From contig JAAXWP010000030.1 in assembly GCA_013334925.1 (NCBI GenBank), positions 1 through 36,535 on the forward strand: a stretch of DNA of 36,535 bases. Reading direction: 5' to 3'. The notes under the pieces were generated by a model. It was not told the DNA's origin. It worked only from the letters and a program-made list of their open reading frames with translations, and searched no databases. The position numbers and the translations under genes were made by a program. Below are positions 26,731-36,165 of this stretch, piece by piece (the first letter of the stretch is position 1; each line of letters starts with the position of its first letter). This DNA comes from Chlorobiaceae bacterium (GTDB lineage: Bacteria > Bacteroidota > Chlorobiia > Chlorobiales > Chlorobiaceae).

Positions 26731-28653
26731 TTACTTGTCGTTACCGTCGATAACTTCGTACTCGGCATTCTCGACTGCGCCATCACCGCCGCTCTTGCCG
26801 GTCTGGCCGCTGGCGCCGGCGCCACCCTGCGGTGCAGCCTCAGGCGCACCAGCGCCTGGCTGGCCGTAGAGGTCGGAAGCGGCATCGCTCCAGACTTTGG
26901 TCAGTTCGTCCATGGCCGGTTTGATGGCGTCCATGCTGCCGCCTTTGTGAGCCTCCTTCAGCTTCTCGAGGGCGCTCTCGATTGCGGCTTTCTTTTCGGC
27001 CGGGAGTTTGTCACCAAGCTCGCTGAGCTGCTTCTCGGTGCTGAAGATGAGCGAGTCTGCTGAGTTCTTCAGGTCGATCTCCTCCTTGCGCTTCTGGTCC
27101 TCAGCGGCATGAGCCTTGGCGTCCTGTTTCATTTTTTCGATCTCGGCGTCGGTGAGTTTACCGCTTGCCTCGATCTTGATGCTCTGCTCTTTGCCGGTTG
27201 CCTTGTCTTTGGCAGATACATTGAGAATGCCGTTTGCGTCGATGTCGAAGGTCACCTCGATCTGCGGTACACCGCGTGGTGCCGGCGGGATGTCACCAAG
27301 ATGGAACCTGCCGAGGGTCTTGTTGTCGGAAGCCATCGGTCGTTCGCCCTGCAGCACGTGCACTTCAACCGAGGTCTGGCTGTCGGCAGCGGTGGAGAAT
27401 ACCTCCTGCTTGCGGGTCGGGATCGTGGTATTGGACTCGATCAGTCTGGTCATGACACCACCGAGGGTCTCGATACCGAGCGACAGCGGGGTGACGTCGA
27501 GGAGCAGCACATCGGTGACGTCGCCTTTCAGCACACCACCCTGGATCGCAGCGCCGACGGCAACCACTTCGTCAGGGTTCACGCTCTTGTTGGGCTCCTT
27601 GCCAAAGAAATCCTTCACCAGGCTCTGGACCTTAGGAATACGGGTCGAACCACCGACCAGAACAACTTCGTCGATCTCTTTCATCTCGAGCTTCGAGTTC
27701 TTGACCGCACGACGGCACGGCTCGAGGAGTTTGTCGAAGAGGTCAGCGCACATTGCCTCGAACTTCGCCCTGGTCAGGTTGATCACCAGATGCTTCGGAC
27801 CTTCCTGGGTGGCGGTGATGAACGGAAGGTTGATCTCCGTATCCGTACGTGACGAGAGCTCGATTTTTGCCTTTTCGGCAGCCTCTTTCAGGCGCTGCAG
27901 AGCGATTGGGTCCTTGCGCAGGTCGATGCCCTCCTGCTTCTTGAACTCGTCGGCCAGGTAGTCGATGATCTTCTGGTCGAAGTCGTCGCCGCCGAGGTGG
28001 GTGTCACCGTCGGTGGATTTTACCTCGAAGACGCCGTCGCCAAGTTCAAGGATCGAGATATCGAAGGTTCCGCCGCCAAGGTCGAACACGGCGACTTTTT
28101 CATTCTGCTGCTTCTTGTCGAGACCATAGGCGAGCGCTGCTGCCGTCGGCTCGTTGATGATGCGCTTGACGTCGAGACCTGCGATTCTGCCGGCGTCCTT
28201 GGTCGCCTGGCGCTGGGCATCGTTAAAGTATGCCGGTACAGTGATGACCGCCTCGGTGATCTTTTCGCCAAGGAAGTCTTCGGCGGTCTGCTTCATCTTC
28301 TGCAGGATCATGGCCGAGATCTCCTGGGGCGAATAGGTCTTGTCGCCGATCTTCACTTTTGCGTCGCCAGCGTCGTTGACGACGTCATATGAGGCGAGCT
28401 TTTTCTCGTTCGGCACCTCGTCGTACTTGCGGCCCATGAAGCGCTTGATGGAGAATATGGTGTTCTTCGGGTTGGTAACCGCCTGGCGCTTGGCAGCCTG
28501 GCCAACAAGACGCTCGCCGGTTTTGGTGAAAGCCACCATCGACGGAGTCGTACGATAGCCTTCAGAGTTTTCGATGACCGTCGGCTGAGTACCCTGCATC
28601 ACTGCTACGCAGGAGTTTGTGGTGCCGAGGTCGATTCCGATAATTTTTCCCAT
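26731..28653 (-). CDS. dnaK: Chaperone protein DnaK (Hsp70)
   Basis: DnaK is the cytoplasmic Hsp70 ATPase that folds and rescues proteins. The 640-residue length is standard. The nucleotide-binding domain starts [20 protein letters not shown] and has [19 protein letters not shown] and [16 protein letters not shown]. The linker and substrate domain show [19 protein letters not shown]. The Gly/Ala-rich tail ends [11 protein letters not shown], close to the usual EVxD-K end. No dnaJ or grpE is adjacent. hsp20 lies 92 nt upstream on the same strand, so the two may form a heat-shock unit. Confidence 0.98.
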   Translation of the reverse strand: MGKIIGIDLGTTNSCVAVMQGTQPTVIENSEGYRTTPSMVAFTKTGERLVGQAAKRQAVTNPKNTIFSIKRFMGRKYDEVPNEKKLASYDVVNDAGDAKVKIGDKTYSPQEISAMILQKMKQTAEDFLGEKITEAVITVPAYFNDAQRQATKDAGRIAGLDVKRIINEPTAAALAYGLDKKQQNEKVAVFDLGGGTFDISILELGDGVFEVKSTDGDTHLGGDDFDQKIIDYLADEFKKQEGIDLRKDPIALQRLKEAAEKAKIELSSRTDTEINLPFITATQEGPKHLVINLTRAKFEAMCADLFDKLLEPCRRAVKNSKLEMKEIDEVVLVGGSTRIPKVQSLVKDFFGKEPNKSVNPDEVVAVGAAIQGGVLKGDVTDVLLLDVTPLSLGIETLGGVMTRLIESNTTIPTRKQEVFSTAADSQTSVEVHVLQGERPMASDNKTLGRFHLGDIPPAPRGVPQIEVTFDIDANGILNVSAKDKATGKEQSIKIEASGKLTDAEIEKMKQDAKAHAAEDQKRKEEIDLKNSADSLIFSTEKQLSELGDKLPAEKKAAIESALEKLKEAHKGGSMDAIKPAMDELTKVWSDAASDLYGQPGAGAPEAAPQGGAGASGQTGKSGGDGAVENAEYEVIDGNDK

Positions 28654-28745
28654 GATTGATAGGTCCTTTTTTTAAGAATGGCTCAAAAATTCAGTTCATC
28701 ATCGAGCGCCCCATGTTAGTGTGGGCGCTCGATAGTTCTTTACGT

Positions 28746-29144
28746 TCAGTTGATCGAGATCTCCTTGGTTTTTTTGACGGGCTGCGCTTTCGGGAGCGTG
28801 ACATGCAACATACCATTGTCGAACGAAGCGCCGATGTGCTCCTGATCGATCAGTTCACCAATATTGAAGCTGCGGGAGAAACTGCCATAGGAGCGTTCGA
28901 TCCTGTGGTAATCCTTCTTCTTCTGTTCCTCTTCCTGCGTTCTCTCAGCTTTGATGGTCAGTACGTCGTCCTCGATGTTCAGGGTGATGTTCTCCTTTGA
29001 AATGCCGGGAAGCTCTGCATCGAGGTGAAACGCATGTTCGTCTTCGGAAATATCGACCTTGAATGCAGGTGCAGCAGCCATCTGAGAACCGCTCCAGATA
29101 TCATCGAAAAGCCTCATGGGGTCTTTAGCTATTTTCATCAACAT
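28746..29144 (-). CDS. Small heat-shock protein (Hsp20/alpha-crystallin)
   Basis: This 132-residue holdase has the alpha-crystallin domain at ~35-130. It shows [20 protein letters not shown], then [35 protein letters not shown] and the C-terminal motif [16 protein letters not shown], ending with the I-x-I-like EISIN tail used for oligomer contacts. The start is MLMKIAKDP at 29144, with an alternative Met two codons in. The upstream region 29145-29380 carries a dyad, so heat-shock control is likely there. Confidence 0.95.
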   Translation of the reverse strand: MLMKIAKDPMRLFDDIWSGSQMAAAPAFKVDISEDEHAFHLDAELPGISKENITLNIEDDVLTIKAERTQEEEQKKKDYHRIERSYGSFSRSFNIGELIDQEHIGASFDNGMLHVTLPKAQPVKKTKEISIN

Positions 29145-29744
29145 GATCGTCTCCTTGATGGATATTGAAAGATGCTTGATAGATGATTGATGCTTCAGTT
29201 ACTCGGCATGTCGATGCATGCCTCTACATTCATTTAAACAAATAGCGTGCCAAGCCGTTTTTGGTGGGCTTGGTGTGACAAAATGGCGTATTTGTTGTAT
29301 GGTGATGACAAGTGGTCGGTAAAAATGTCATGTGGACGGTCGTTATGACAGGCAATTCCATTGCTCAAACATCGATACTTTTATACTGACCTTCTGGTTC
29401 CGGAGCATTCGGAGAGGGGATCCCCTGGTGGCGTCGCCTGGCTCCGCATGAAAATGCAGTCATCAGTCATATTCCACAGCACTCCTGTATGAACGATCCG
29501 GAGTCTGAATAACAATCGGTGATTTGTAATTGTAGAACGGATAGAAGAGGACGGTAATGCATCGGTTCTCCCGGTATGCACCGCATCCGGTTTTGCAGGT
29601 GGAAGAGCAGTGAAGAATCTGGGAAAAGGGAGTTTCGTACGTAAGGGTCGGCAGGACGCACCGGTCCTCCGACAGACGGGAAGAGGATGGATAGCGCACC
29701 CCTCGAGGCTGGTGGCCATCCTGAGTCTGAAAGTGACCTTTACT
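29145..29744. promoter_or_regulatory. Upstream region of hsp20-dnaK
   Basis: No gene is supported in this 600-bp stretch. It holds the dyad at 29250-29273 and four TGACA/TGTCA motifs (about 29276, 29309, 29326 and 29346) within 80 bp of each other. Classical CIRCE (TTAGCACTC-N9-GAGTGCTAA) was looked for and not seen. Minus-strand frames at 29381-29719 and 29463-29699 lack motifs. Confidence 0.4.
29250..29273. promoter_or_regulatory. Dyad upstream of hsp20
   Basis: A perfect inverted repeat CCAAGCC-N10-GGCTTGG lies 106 bp upstream of the hsp20 start. On the minus strand it directly follows a TTGTCA that could serve as a -35 element. An operator role is inferred from position only. Confidence 0.4.
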
Positions 29745-30134
29745 TCAGACGGACAGGCTGCTGTTGACTTTCTGAATCCAGCTCAGGCGGTCCTGAAGAT
29801 TCTCCACAACGCTTTTCGATATCAGGAAGCAGGCATATACGATGCTGTCATCTGCAATGCGATAATAGCACTTCAGCCCCTCTTTTCTCCGGTTCACGAC
29901 GCCGTTGTCGTGCATAAGTGCCAGATGCTTCGAGATATTTGCCTGGCTTGCGCTCACTTCGTTGACGATCTCCTGAACCGTACGCTCGCCGTCACAGAGC
30001 GTTCTCAGGATTTTCAGACGCATTGGTTCCGAAAGAAGTTTGAATCTGTTAGACACAGCTTCGAGCATCTCGTCAGGCATATTGAAATGCCATTTATTTA
30101 TGTCTTCTTCAGTTATAGTAATTGTTTTGCTCAT
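29745..30134 (-). CDS. ArsR-family winged-helix regulator
   Basis: This 129-residue DNA-binding repressor-type protein has a short N-terminal extension and a winged HTH at ~30-95: [20 protein letters not shown], then [21 protein letters not shown] and the wing [18 protein letters not shown]. No classic CxCxxC metal site is present on the recognition helix; single Cys residues occur at ~48, ~89 and ~102. The inducer is therefore unknown. It lies between the hsp20 and sigma-factor genes, on the same strand, but separated from both by more than 150 bp. Confidence 0.93.
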   Translation of the reverse strand: MSKTITITEEDINKWHFNMPDEMLEAVSNRFKLLSEPMRLKILRTLCDGERTVQEIVNEVSASQANISKHLALMHDNGVVNRRKEGLKCYYRIADDSIVYACFLISKSVVENLQDRLSWIQKVNSSLSV

Positions 30135-30217
30135 GACTATGTCTAATTGCGGCTTTGTTTTTCAGGTCTGACCTGATTCTCTGAGAGTATATAGCTATTT
30201 ACACATACTATTCAAAT

Positions 30218-30258
30218 CAAAAAAACAATTCTTCGACTCTCTGGTCTTTTCAGAGTCA
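30218..30258 (-). terminator. Terminator of the sigma/anti-sigma operon
   Basis: On the minus strand the stem GACTCT...AGAGTC (30252-30257 with 30235-30240) is followed within 8 nt by TTTTTTT. It lies 44 bp past the end of the anti-sigma gene. The stem is short, so the confidence is moderate. Confidence 0.6.
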
Positions 30259-30301
30259 GGAACCCGTTTGCGGAAGTTTGAATGGAGGCGGGATACTAAC
30301 A

Positions 30302-30529
30302 CTATGAGATGACGGTCGTCATTCTGACAATGGATTCGATAAGATTTTTCGGCGCTTTTACCCGAACCATCCTCTCCTGAATGATGATTTTGGTGTTTTT
30401 CGCTTCCTGGAACTCATCGCGACACTGAGCACACGTTGCAAGGTGGTCGGAGAGCTCTTCTTCCTCTTTTGCGGTCAACTCGCCATCGATGGCCGCACTC
30501 ATGAGCACCTTCGCTTTGTTGCAAATCAT
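30302..30529 (-). CDS. Zinc-binding anti-sigma factor (RsrA-like ZAS)
   Basis: The 75-residue form starting at MICNKAKVLM (30529) is chosen because the gene would otherwise overlap the sigma-factor gene. Cys3, His29, Cys33 and Cys36 (DGELTAKEEEELSDHLATCAQC) reproduce the spacing of the redox-sensing ZAS domain of RsrA (Cys-25x-His-3x-Cys-2x-Cys). In such proteins oxidation of the thiols releases zinc and frees the sigma factor. It begins 34 nt after the stop of the ECF sigma gene. Thiol sensing is inferred from spacing, not shown. Confidence 0.85.
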   Translation of the reverse strand: MICNKAKVLMSAAIDGELTAKEEEELSDHLATCAQCRDEFQEAKNTKIIIQERMVRVKAPKNLIESIVRMTTVIS

Positions 30530-30563
30530 AATGATAAACTGATTGGTTCTGTTGTGACGGCCT

Positions 30564-31160
30564 CTATTCGCCGTTCTCAGTGTTATACCCATGCTTTTTT
30601 GCATAATCCTCGAGCTGGGCTCTCAGCAACTTCCTGCCTCGATACAACCTGGATCGTACCGTTCCAATCGGGCTTTCCACCATGTTCGCGATCTCTTCAT
30701 ACGTAAACCCTTCCATATCGCATAACTGAATGACTTCCCTGAACTCTTCGGGCAGAGACTGTAATGCCTGATAAACCTCTTCATGCAGCAGGGAGTGGAA
30801 AAAATCCGACTCAGCTTCGGTCGTGTCGCTCTGTACGTCCTTGATCGTATGGTAGAAATCCTTGATCAGATCGTAATCGACCTTGCCGGGTTCCCGCGCA
30901 TTTTTTCGAAATTTGTTAATGTAGTTGTTTTTCAGGATTTTAAACAGCCACGCCTTGCAGTTTGTTCCCCGTTCGAACGAATCGAAAAATTTATAAGCTT
31001 TCAGATAGGTTTCCTGAACCAGATCTTCGGCGTCATCGGGGTTCATGGTCAGGTGCAGCGCATAGTTATACAGTGCGTTGATATGCGCAACCGCCTCCTT
31101 CTGAAACTCTTTCTGCTTGAGCTCTTCCTGTGCTGAAAGACTTTTCTTTTTTTCCTTCAT
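30564..31160 (-). CDS. rpoE: ECF-type RNA polymerase sigma factor
   Basis: This 198-residue extracytoplasmic-function sigma factor is of the SigR/RpoE type. Region 2 spans ~24-90: [40 protein letters not shown], then [19 protein letters not shown]. Region 4 spans ~130-185: [51 protein letters not shown]. The charged N-terminal tail ([20 protein letters not shown]) is unusual in length. The zinc anti-sigma gene is directly downstream. The gene is divergent from crtH, so 31161-31340 may be its autoregulated promoter region. Confidence 0.93.
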   Translation of the reverse strand: MKEKKKSLSAQEELKQKEFQKEAVAHINALYNYALHLTMNPDDAEDLVQETYLKAYKFFDSFERGTNCKAWLFKILKNNYINKFRKNAREPGKVDYDLIKDFYHTIKDVQSDTTEAESDFFHSLLHEEVYQALQSLPEEFREVIQLCDMEGFTYEEIANMVESPIGTVRSRLYRGRKLLRAQLEDYAKKHGYNTENGE

Positions 31161-31340
31161 GGCTTGTTGCTGTCGGGTTTTGGGAGCGGGTTATGACAGT
31201 TCGGCTTGCTTTCCCTGCAAGGAACGACATGGAAGCAGCTTATCAAACAATATAAAAATATATCTTAAGAGAATTTAGAGCTAAACCGCCATTTAACCTA
31301 CGGGTGGCGGTACCAAGCATATGAACTTATCCTGTACCAT

Positions 31341-32852
31341 ATGACGGAACGTGTTGATGTCATTGTCATCGGTGCCGGTATTGGCGGCCTGACGACAGCT
31401 GCTCTTCTTCAGGAGCGGGGATTTTCGACCATCGTTTTTGAAAAGAACAGATTTCCTGGTGGAAGCTGTTCAGCCTTCACTAACGGGGGATATACCTTCG
31501 ATGCCGGGGCATCGGTGTTTTATGGTTTCAACCATGACGACTCGAAAGGCACGCTCAATCTGCATACGAGAATCTTCCGGAAACTTGGCATCGAGCTGCG
31601 AACGATTCCCGATCCTGTTCAGATTCACTATCACATGCCGAACAGCTTCGAGGTCCCCGTTCATTACGACCGTTTCCGTTTCCTTGAGTGCCTGTACCAG
31701 CGCTTTCCGCATGAAAAAGCGGGTATCCGCCGCTTCTATGACGAACTTGAGGCTGTCTACGATATCCTGAGTTCGCTTCCGGCAGGTTCTCTCGAAGATC
31801 CTATGCATATTGCTGCCGTTGGCGCACAGCACCCGCTGAAGTCGATGTCGCTCGGCGTCAAGACGCTCTTCTCCATGGGCGGAACGGCCCGAAAGTATAT
31901 TCACGATGAGGAACTGCTTCGCTTCATCGACCTCGAGTCTTACTCGTGGGCCGTACAGGATGCTCTTGGTACACCACTGGTAAATGCTGGTATCTGCCTG
32001 GCCGATCGTCATCACGGAGGTATCAACTATCCCGTCGGTGGTTCGGGGGTCATTCCGGCGGCTCTGGTCAAAGGTATCGAAAAGTTTGGTGGTGAAGTCC
32101 GGCTGGGTACGGCAGTCGATGAGGTCATCATCGATAACGGACGGGCCGTCGGCGTAAGACTTAAAGGTGGCCAGGAAGTTCACGCTAGTGCCGTTGTCAG
32201 CAATGCGACCGTCTGGGATACCTTCAGTCGCCTCGTCACGGACTCCCGATTCCAGGTTCCTGAAGGGCGATTCGTCAAGGCTCCGAGCTGGTTTCAGGTC
32301 TATCTCGGTGTCGATGGCAGGGTGATCCCTCAAGGATTCAATGTTCATCACATTCTTGTGGAGGAGTGGGACCGGTACGATGAACTTGGTGGCACCATCT
32401 ACTTCTCTGCGCCAACGATACTTGATCCCACACTGGCGCCGTCGGGCAAACATACTCTGCATCTGTTCGTAACCGATGAAACCTGGCAGTGGGAGCGTTT
32501 TGAGCCTAAAAGCCAGGAATACCGGAAGGCGAAGGAGGATTACGCCAGATCCCTGATCGCAAGAACCGAGCGGCTTCTGCCCGGCCTGTCCGGTGCGGTG
32601 GAGCTCATGGTTACAGCGACACCACAGACTCATGAACGCTATCTCGGTCGACTTGATGGCTCATATGGCCCGATGCTGCATCCCGGCCAGAATGTGCTGT
32701 TCAAGCCGCAAAACCGCACTCCGGTGAAAAACCTGTTCATGACGGGTGACAGTACCTTTCCGGGGCAGGGGGTGATTGCGGTCACCTATTCGGGGGTATC
32801 GTGCGCATCGTACATCGCCCGGCAGCTGGGGCGTCCGCTCGAATACCTGTAA
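31341..32852 (+). CDS. crtH: Carotene isomerase CrtH-type FAD oxidoreductase
   Basis: This 503-residue flavoprotein is of the CrtI/CrtH/phytoene-desaturase family. The dinucleotide-binding site DVIVIGAGIGGLTTAALLQE with FEKNRFPGGSCSAF is at the N-terminus, and the C-terminal FAD block is LFMTGDSTFPGQGVIAVTYS. CrtH-type enzymes convert poly-cis to all-trans carotenes, needed for chlorobactene and isorenieratene in green sulfur bacteria. The CrtH call rests on sequence type and on the known presence of such a gene beside chlorosome genes in this group. It could also be another CrtI-like desaturase. Confidence 0.82.
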   Translation: MTERVDVIVIGAGIGGLTTAALLQERGFSTIVFEKNRFPGGSCSAFTNGGYTFDAGASVFYGFNHDDSKGTLNLHTRIFRKLGIELRTIPDPVQIHYHMPNSFEVPVHYDRFRFLECLYQRFPHEKAGIRRFYDELEAVYDILSSLPAGSLEDPMHIAAVGAQHPLKSMSLGVKTLFSMGGTARKYIHDEELLRFIDLESYSWAVQDALGTPLVNAGICLADRHHGGINYPVGGSGVIPAALVKGIEKFGGEVRLGTAVDEVIIDNGRAVGVRLKGGQEVHASAVVSNATVWDTFSRLVTDSRFQVPEGRFVKAPSWFQVYLGVDGRVIPQGFNVHHILVEEWDRYDELGGTIYFSAPTILDPTLAPSGKHTLHLFVTDETWQWERFEPKSQEYRKAKEDYARSLIARTERLLPGLSGAVELMVTATPQTHERYLGRLDGSYGPMLHPGQNVLFKPQNRTPVKNLFMTGDSTFPGQGVIAVTYSGVSCASYIARQLGRPLEYL

Positions 32853-32903
32853 TAAAAGGACGACAGCTAAGACAAGAAGGACTTGGGGCAATATCTTTTC
32901 TTT

Positions 32904-32941
32904 CACTTGTCACTCGTCACTTGTCACTCGTCACTCGTCAC
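32904..32941. repeat. Heptamer tandem array next to the ald stop
   Basis: Five heptamers alternate between CACTTGT and CACTCGT (32904-32938), ending in a partial CAC. On the minus strand the array (GTGACGA/GTGACAA) begins with the TGA stop codon of ald. A degenerate copy of the same type is at 36166-36203. Confidence 0.85.
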
Positions 32942-34158
32942 GCCGTCGCAAGCAGCATATCGATCTCCCGGTAGGGGAAATCGGTCAGTTCAGCAAGGAT
33001 CTTCTTGGTGACGTAGCCTTTGTAGAGATAGGTGCCCTTTCTGAGGCTGTGGCTTTTCCAGAGTATGTCCGGTATGGTTTCATGTGCCGTGAGCTTCTGC
33101 AGGAAGGGGAGCAGGGTATTGGTAAGTGCGAAGGTGGCCGTTTTTGCTACTGCGGAGGGGATGTTCGGTACACAGTAGTGCGTGACGCCGTGTTTGACGT
33201 AGATCGGATTCGTATGGGTCGTATGCCGGCTCGTGGCAAAACAGGCCCCCTGATCGATCGAAACGTCGATGATGACCGATCCCGGTTTCATGGTCTTGAC
33301 CACCTGTTCACTGACCAGCGGTTTGCGGATTTTCTGTTTGGGGCTCAGAGCGCCGATCATGACGTCCGAAATACGGGCAAGCTGTGCGATGTAGTGATCG
33401 TTCGCGATTGCGGTCACCAGGTGCCGGTTGAAAAATGCTTCGAATCTCCTCAGACGGTTGATCTCCTTGTCGATGACCGTTACCTGCGCACCGAGTCCGA
33501 GGGCATCCTGGGCAGCGAAGAGCCCGACCGTACCGGCACCGATGATGGTGACATGTGCCGGTGGAACGCCGGCGATGCCTCCAAGCAGGATGCCGCTGCC
33601 TCCATAACCGGTTTCGAGATATTTCGCCGCGGTCTGGATGGCCAGCGATCCGGCGATTTCGCTCAGGGTTCTGACGATGGGCAGCTCTCCATCCCTTGTC
33701 TCGATGAACTCGAATCCGAGCGCCGTGATGTTCTTGTCAATCAGTGTCTTGATCATCTGGCGACTGACCGTGCCGAGGTGCAGGGCAGAGATGAGCATCT
33801 GGCCCGGAACGAACATTCCCAGTTCTTCCAGTTGCGGAGGAGAGACCTTGACGACTACGTTTGCCTGCCGGTAAAGCTCTTCAGGGCAGGATGCGATCAG
33901 TGCTCCCGCTTCGGAGTAGTCGCTGTCAGTGAAATTGCAGAACATCCCGGCACCGGTTTCAACGATCACCCTGATGCCCTGCTCCACAAGGATCTGCACG
34001 CCAGCCGGAGAGAGCGCGACCCGGCGCTCGTCCTGGGCACGCTCTTTCGGCATGGCGATGGAGACGTTCATCGTTTTTTCCGGCTTGAGCAGCCATCGTT
34101 CGAGAGTCTTGACTCCAAGCTCGAATTCCAGTGTACCAAAGTCGGAAGGGTAAGCCAT
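32938..34158 (-). CDS. ald: Alanine dehydrogenase
   Basis: Alanine dehydrogenase interconverts L-alanine and pyruvate plus ammonia with NAD. The 406-residue protein has the N-terminal catalytic segment PKERAQDERRVALSPAG, the catalytic Lys in VVVKVSPP and the His in SALHLGTVS. The Rossmann fold VTIIGAGTVGLFAAQDALGL and the C-terminal block HYCVPNIPSAVAKTATFALTN are also present. About 29 residues precede the usual start; an internal Met (MNVSIAMP, at 34071) gives a normal-length protein. The heptamer array abuts its 3' end. Confidence 0.9.
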   Translation of the reverse strand: MAYPSDFGTLEFELGVKTLERWLLKPEKTMNVSIAMPKERAQDERRVALSPAGVQILVEQGIRVIVETGAGMFCNFTDSDYSEAGALIASCPEELYRQANVVVKVSPPQLEELGMFVPGQMLISALHLGTVSRQMIKTLIDKNITALGFEFIETRDGELPIVRTLSEIAGSLAIQTAAKYLETGYGGSGILLGGIAGVPPAHVTIIGAGTVGLFAAQDALGLGAQVTVIDKEINRLRRFEAFFNRHLVTAIANDHYIAQLARISDVMIGALSPKQKIRKPLVSEQVVKTMKPGSVIIDVSIDQGACFATSRHTTHTNPIYVKHGVTHYCVPNIPSAVAKTATFALTNTLLPFLQKLTAHETIPDILWKSHSLRKGTYLYKGYVTKKILAELTDFPYREIDMLLATA

Positions 34159-34274
34159 CTGTAGTTCAGTTCATCAGTATTTCTGCAAAAATATGCCAGT
34201 CGGTAACGCGCCTTCTATGGGCAAGGCGTTCAGCCGGCGTTTCTGACGGCATGTCGAAGGGGGCAAGCTCAGCC

Positions 34275-35186
34275 TCATGGCCTGGCCGTGATCGTGACCC
34301 GCTCGATTGCCGTTTTCGGTGCATTATGAATAGCGCAGGACGCCCCCGGAAGGTGCAGCATGCCACCAGTCACGGCACAGAGCAGACCATTTACTGTGTC
34401 CAGTGCGCCACCGGCTGCGCTGCCAATGGAATTGAAAGCCCCACCCGCAACACCTCCTACGGTATTGAGAGCTCCTCCGGCGACCCCGCCCACCGAATTG
34501 AGAACACCTCCGGCGGCACTGCCGATCGTGTTCAATGCGCCACCGGCCACGCTGCCCAGGGCATTGAAAGCGCCTCCGGCGACTCCGCCAACGGTATTGA
34601 AAACACCTCCAGCAACTCCGCCAATCATGTCGGCCGCACCCTTCGCGACGCCGCCGACCAGGTTGACCGGAGCCTGCATGAAGGGGAGTGTCTCAACGAG
34701 ATTGTTCATGGCGAGCTGGGATGCGGGAGCGAAGCCGCTGGCGATCTTGCCGATGGTATCGATAGGGTTGAGCCGTCCAGCCTGGACTCTCGATACGATG
34801 TTTGCCGCACCGGAAGGAAGCTTGTTCACGACATTGTAACCGATGGTCTGGGCGTAGGTGATGAATCCGGGGATATTCAGGCCGAGAACGAGCCTTCTCA
34901 GGGTTTCAGCCCTCGAAATAACCCGAATGGTTCCCTCCTTGACGATGACCGTCTGGCAGGCAAGGCGACCGCCCTCCTGGAAGAGCTTGTCGGAAATGAA
35001 GGCCTTCTCTTCATCGCTTGGCTGGGACAGGCAATCCGCACCCTCGCGGACATAGACGAAACAGCTCTGGCAAATGCCGTTACCTCCGCAGATGTAGCCG
35101 ATATGGGCCTTGTTCTGCTTGGCTGCGTTGAGGAGCAGGTCGCCGACCTGGGCTTCGCAAGGTCTGTCGTTGATATAGATGATCAT
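34275..35186 (-). CDS. Chlorosome envelope [2Fe-2S] protein (CsmI/J/X family) with hendecad-repeat tail
   Basis: This 303-residue chlorosome-surface protein has a plant/adrenodoxin-type ferredoxin domain at ~1-95. Cys33, Cys39 and Cys42 (ICGGNGICQSC) plus Cys77 give the CX5CX2C...C set. A middle region (~98-176) follows. Residues 178-265 then hold eight perfect-length 11-residue repeats, such as GGVAGGVFNTV and GSAAGGALDTV. Family members are usually ~220-245 aa, so the repeat block accounts for the extra length. In the chlorosome these proteins are thought to control energy transfer through redox quenching. I cannot say which of CsmI, CsmJ or CsmX it is. Confidence 0.88.
   Translation of the reverse strand: MIIYINDRPCEAQVGDLLLNAAKQNKAHIGYICGGNGICQSCFVYVREGADCLSQPSDEEKAFISDKLFQEGGRLACQTVIVKEGTIRVISRAETLRRLVLGLNIPGFITYAQTIGYNVVNKLPSGAANIVSRVQAGRLNPIDTIGKIASGFAPASQLAMNNLVETLPFMQAPVNLVGGVAKGAADMIGGVAGGVFNTVGGVAGGAFNALGSVAGGALNTIGSAAGGVLNSVGGVAGGALNTVGGVAGGAFNSIGSAAGGALDTVNGLLCAVTGGMLHLPGASCAIHNAPKTAIERVTITARP
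34392..34655 (-). repeat. Eight in-frame 33-bp repeats encoding an 11-residue unit
   Basis: Codons 178-265 of the chlorosome protein encode eight successive units of consensus G-(G/S)-(V/A)-A-G-G-(A/V)-(F/L)-N-(T/S/A)-(V/I/L), with no insertion or deletion between units. The first unit (GGVAKGAADMI) is most divergent. Third-base variation between units shows the array is not a very recent expansion. Confidence 0.95.
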
Positions 35187-35311
35187 GGCAGTGGAATTTG
35201 CATTGAGAAACCGGCTCTATGAAATCGTACCTATGAACAGCTTACTGCATTGTAATTATAATATAATCAAAATACCCCAGAAGCGAGGTGGGGGGAGGTA
35301 GTATGGTCTCG

Positions 35312-35351
35312 AAAAGAGGCTGCCCCGAATCACTTCCGGGACAACCTCTTT
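35312..35351 (-). terminator. Hairpin after the 227-aa chlorosome gene
   Basis: On the minus strand AAAGAGGTTGTCCCGG pairs with CCGGGACAACCTCTTT-like sequence (arm AAAGAGGCTGCCCC, with G-U pairs). CTTTTC follows. It lies 53 bp beyond the stop of the gene at 35404 and before the start of the 303-aa chlorosome gene at 35186, so the two genes need not share one transcript. Confidence 0.7.
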
Positions 35352-35403
35352 ACAGGAGAGCTCAGACCGATGCCGTCATGCGCATCGAATCAGGTTGTCG
35401 TCT

Positions 35404-36087
35404 TCAGTTGCAGACGACGGTGTTTTCTTCATGAAGTTGAAGCACTTCGGGAGAAACCTTCACTTTGCCAGCGTCACAGTTGCATGCGGTTGATTTCGGA
35501 ACTTCAGCCCCTGCTGTTGCCTTGCCGTTGACCTCTACGGCGCCGGTGGTTGCCGGTTCTGCAGTCGTTGTTGCCGGGGCTGCACCGAAAGCGGACTGGA
35601 TTGCATCGATGACCAGCTGAATGGCGTCACCGATCGCGGCTACCACATCCGAGATCAGCTCAAGCGGATTTACCTGGTGACCCTCCATATCGCGACGTGC
35701 CTGGAACGCAATAGTGTCAGTGAACTTCTCGGCTGCTTCCCATCCCATTTTCCCCATGTAGGCAGGCACCTGCCAGGGAGTGTTCAGGGTCATCCGCGCC
35801 GCCTCCTCGACGGTCGTCAGGATACTGATTTTACCAGGCTTTTCGATCGTCGTCTGACAGGCCATCCTGGTTCCTTCACTGATAAGCCCGTCGGAGAGCA
35901 TGGCTTTCTCTGCGTTCGTCATGGGAGAGAGCAGATCTGCACCTTCGAGAACCTTGACGTAGCAGGTCTGACAGAGGGCATTGCCGCCACAGAAATAACC
36001 GATATGGCTGTGGCTGGCGCGGGCAACGTCAAGCAATCTATCGCCGGTCTTGGCACTGCATTCCCGGTCGTTGATCGTGATGTTCAT
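35404..36087 (-). CDS. Chlorosome envelope [2Fe-2S] protein (CsmI/J/X family)
   Basis: This 227-residue protein is a paralogue of the downstream neighbour. The N-terminal ferredoxin domain has Cys33, Cys39, Cys42 (FCGGNALCQTC) and Cys77 in RMACQTTIEKPG. The C-terminal domain (~98-180) has AARMTLNTPWQVPAYMGKMG and DVVAAIGDAIQLVIDAIQSA, an amphipathic envelope-type segment. A Thr/Ala/Glu-rich linker and a Cys-containing tail (STACNCDAGK, ending TVVCN) follow. Its length matches CsmJ or CsmX of green sulfur bacteria; I leave the symbol open. Confidence 0.9.
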   Translation of the reverse strand: MNITINDRECSAKTGDRLLDVARASHSHIGYFCGGNALCQTCYVKVLEGADLLSPMTNAEKAMLSDGLISEGTRMACQTTIEKPGKISILTTVEEAARMTLNTPWQVPAYMGKMGWEAAEKFTDTIAFQARRDMEGHQVNPLELISDVVAAIGDAIQLVIDAIQSAFGAAPATTTAEPATTGAVEVNGKATAGAEVPKSTACNCDAGKVKVSPEVLQLHEENTVVCN

Positions 36088-36165
36088 GATTGTATGATTT
36101 TATGTTCCAAATTCGATACTCATCGTAAATCATAACGATACCTAAACAGGAAAAAGTTGCATTTA

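Noticed and set aside
29381-29719. Minus-strand open frames downstream of the ArsR gene
   Set aside because: Overlapping frames of similar length, Ser/Arg/Cys-rich, none with a start signal; no arsenic-type partner gene.
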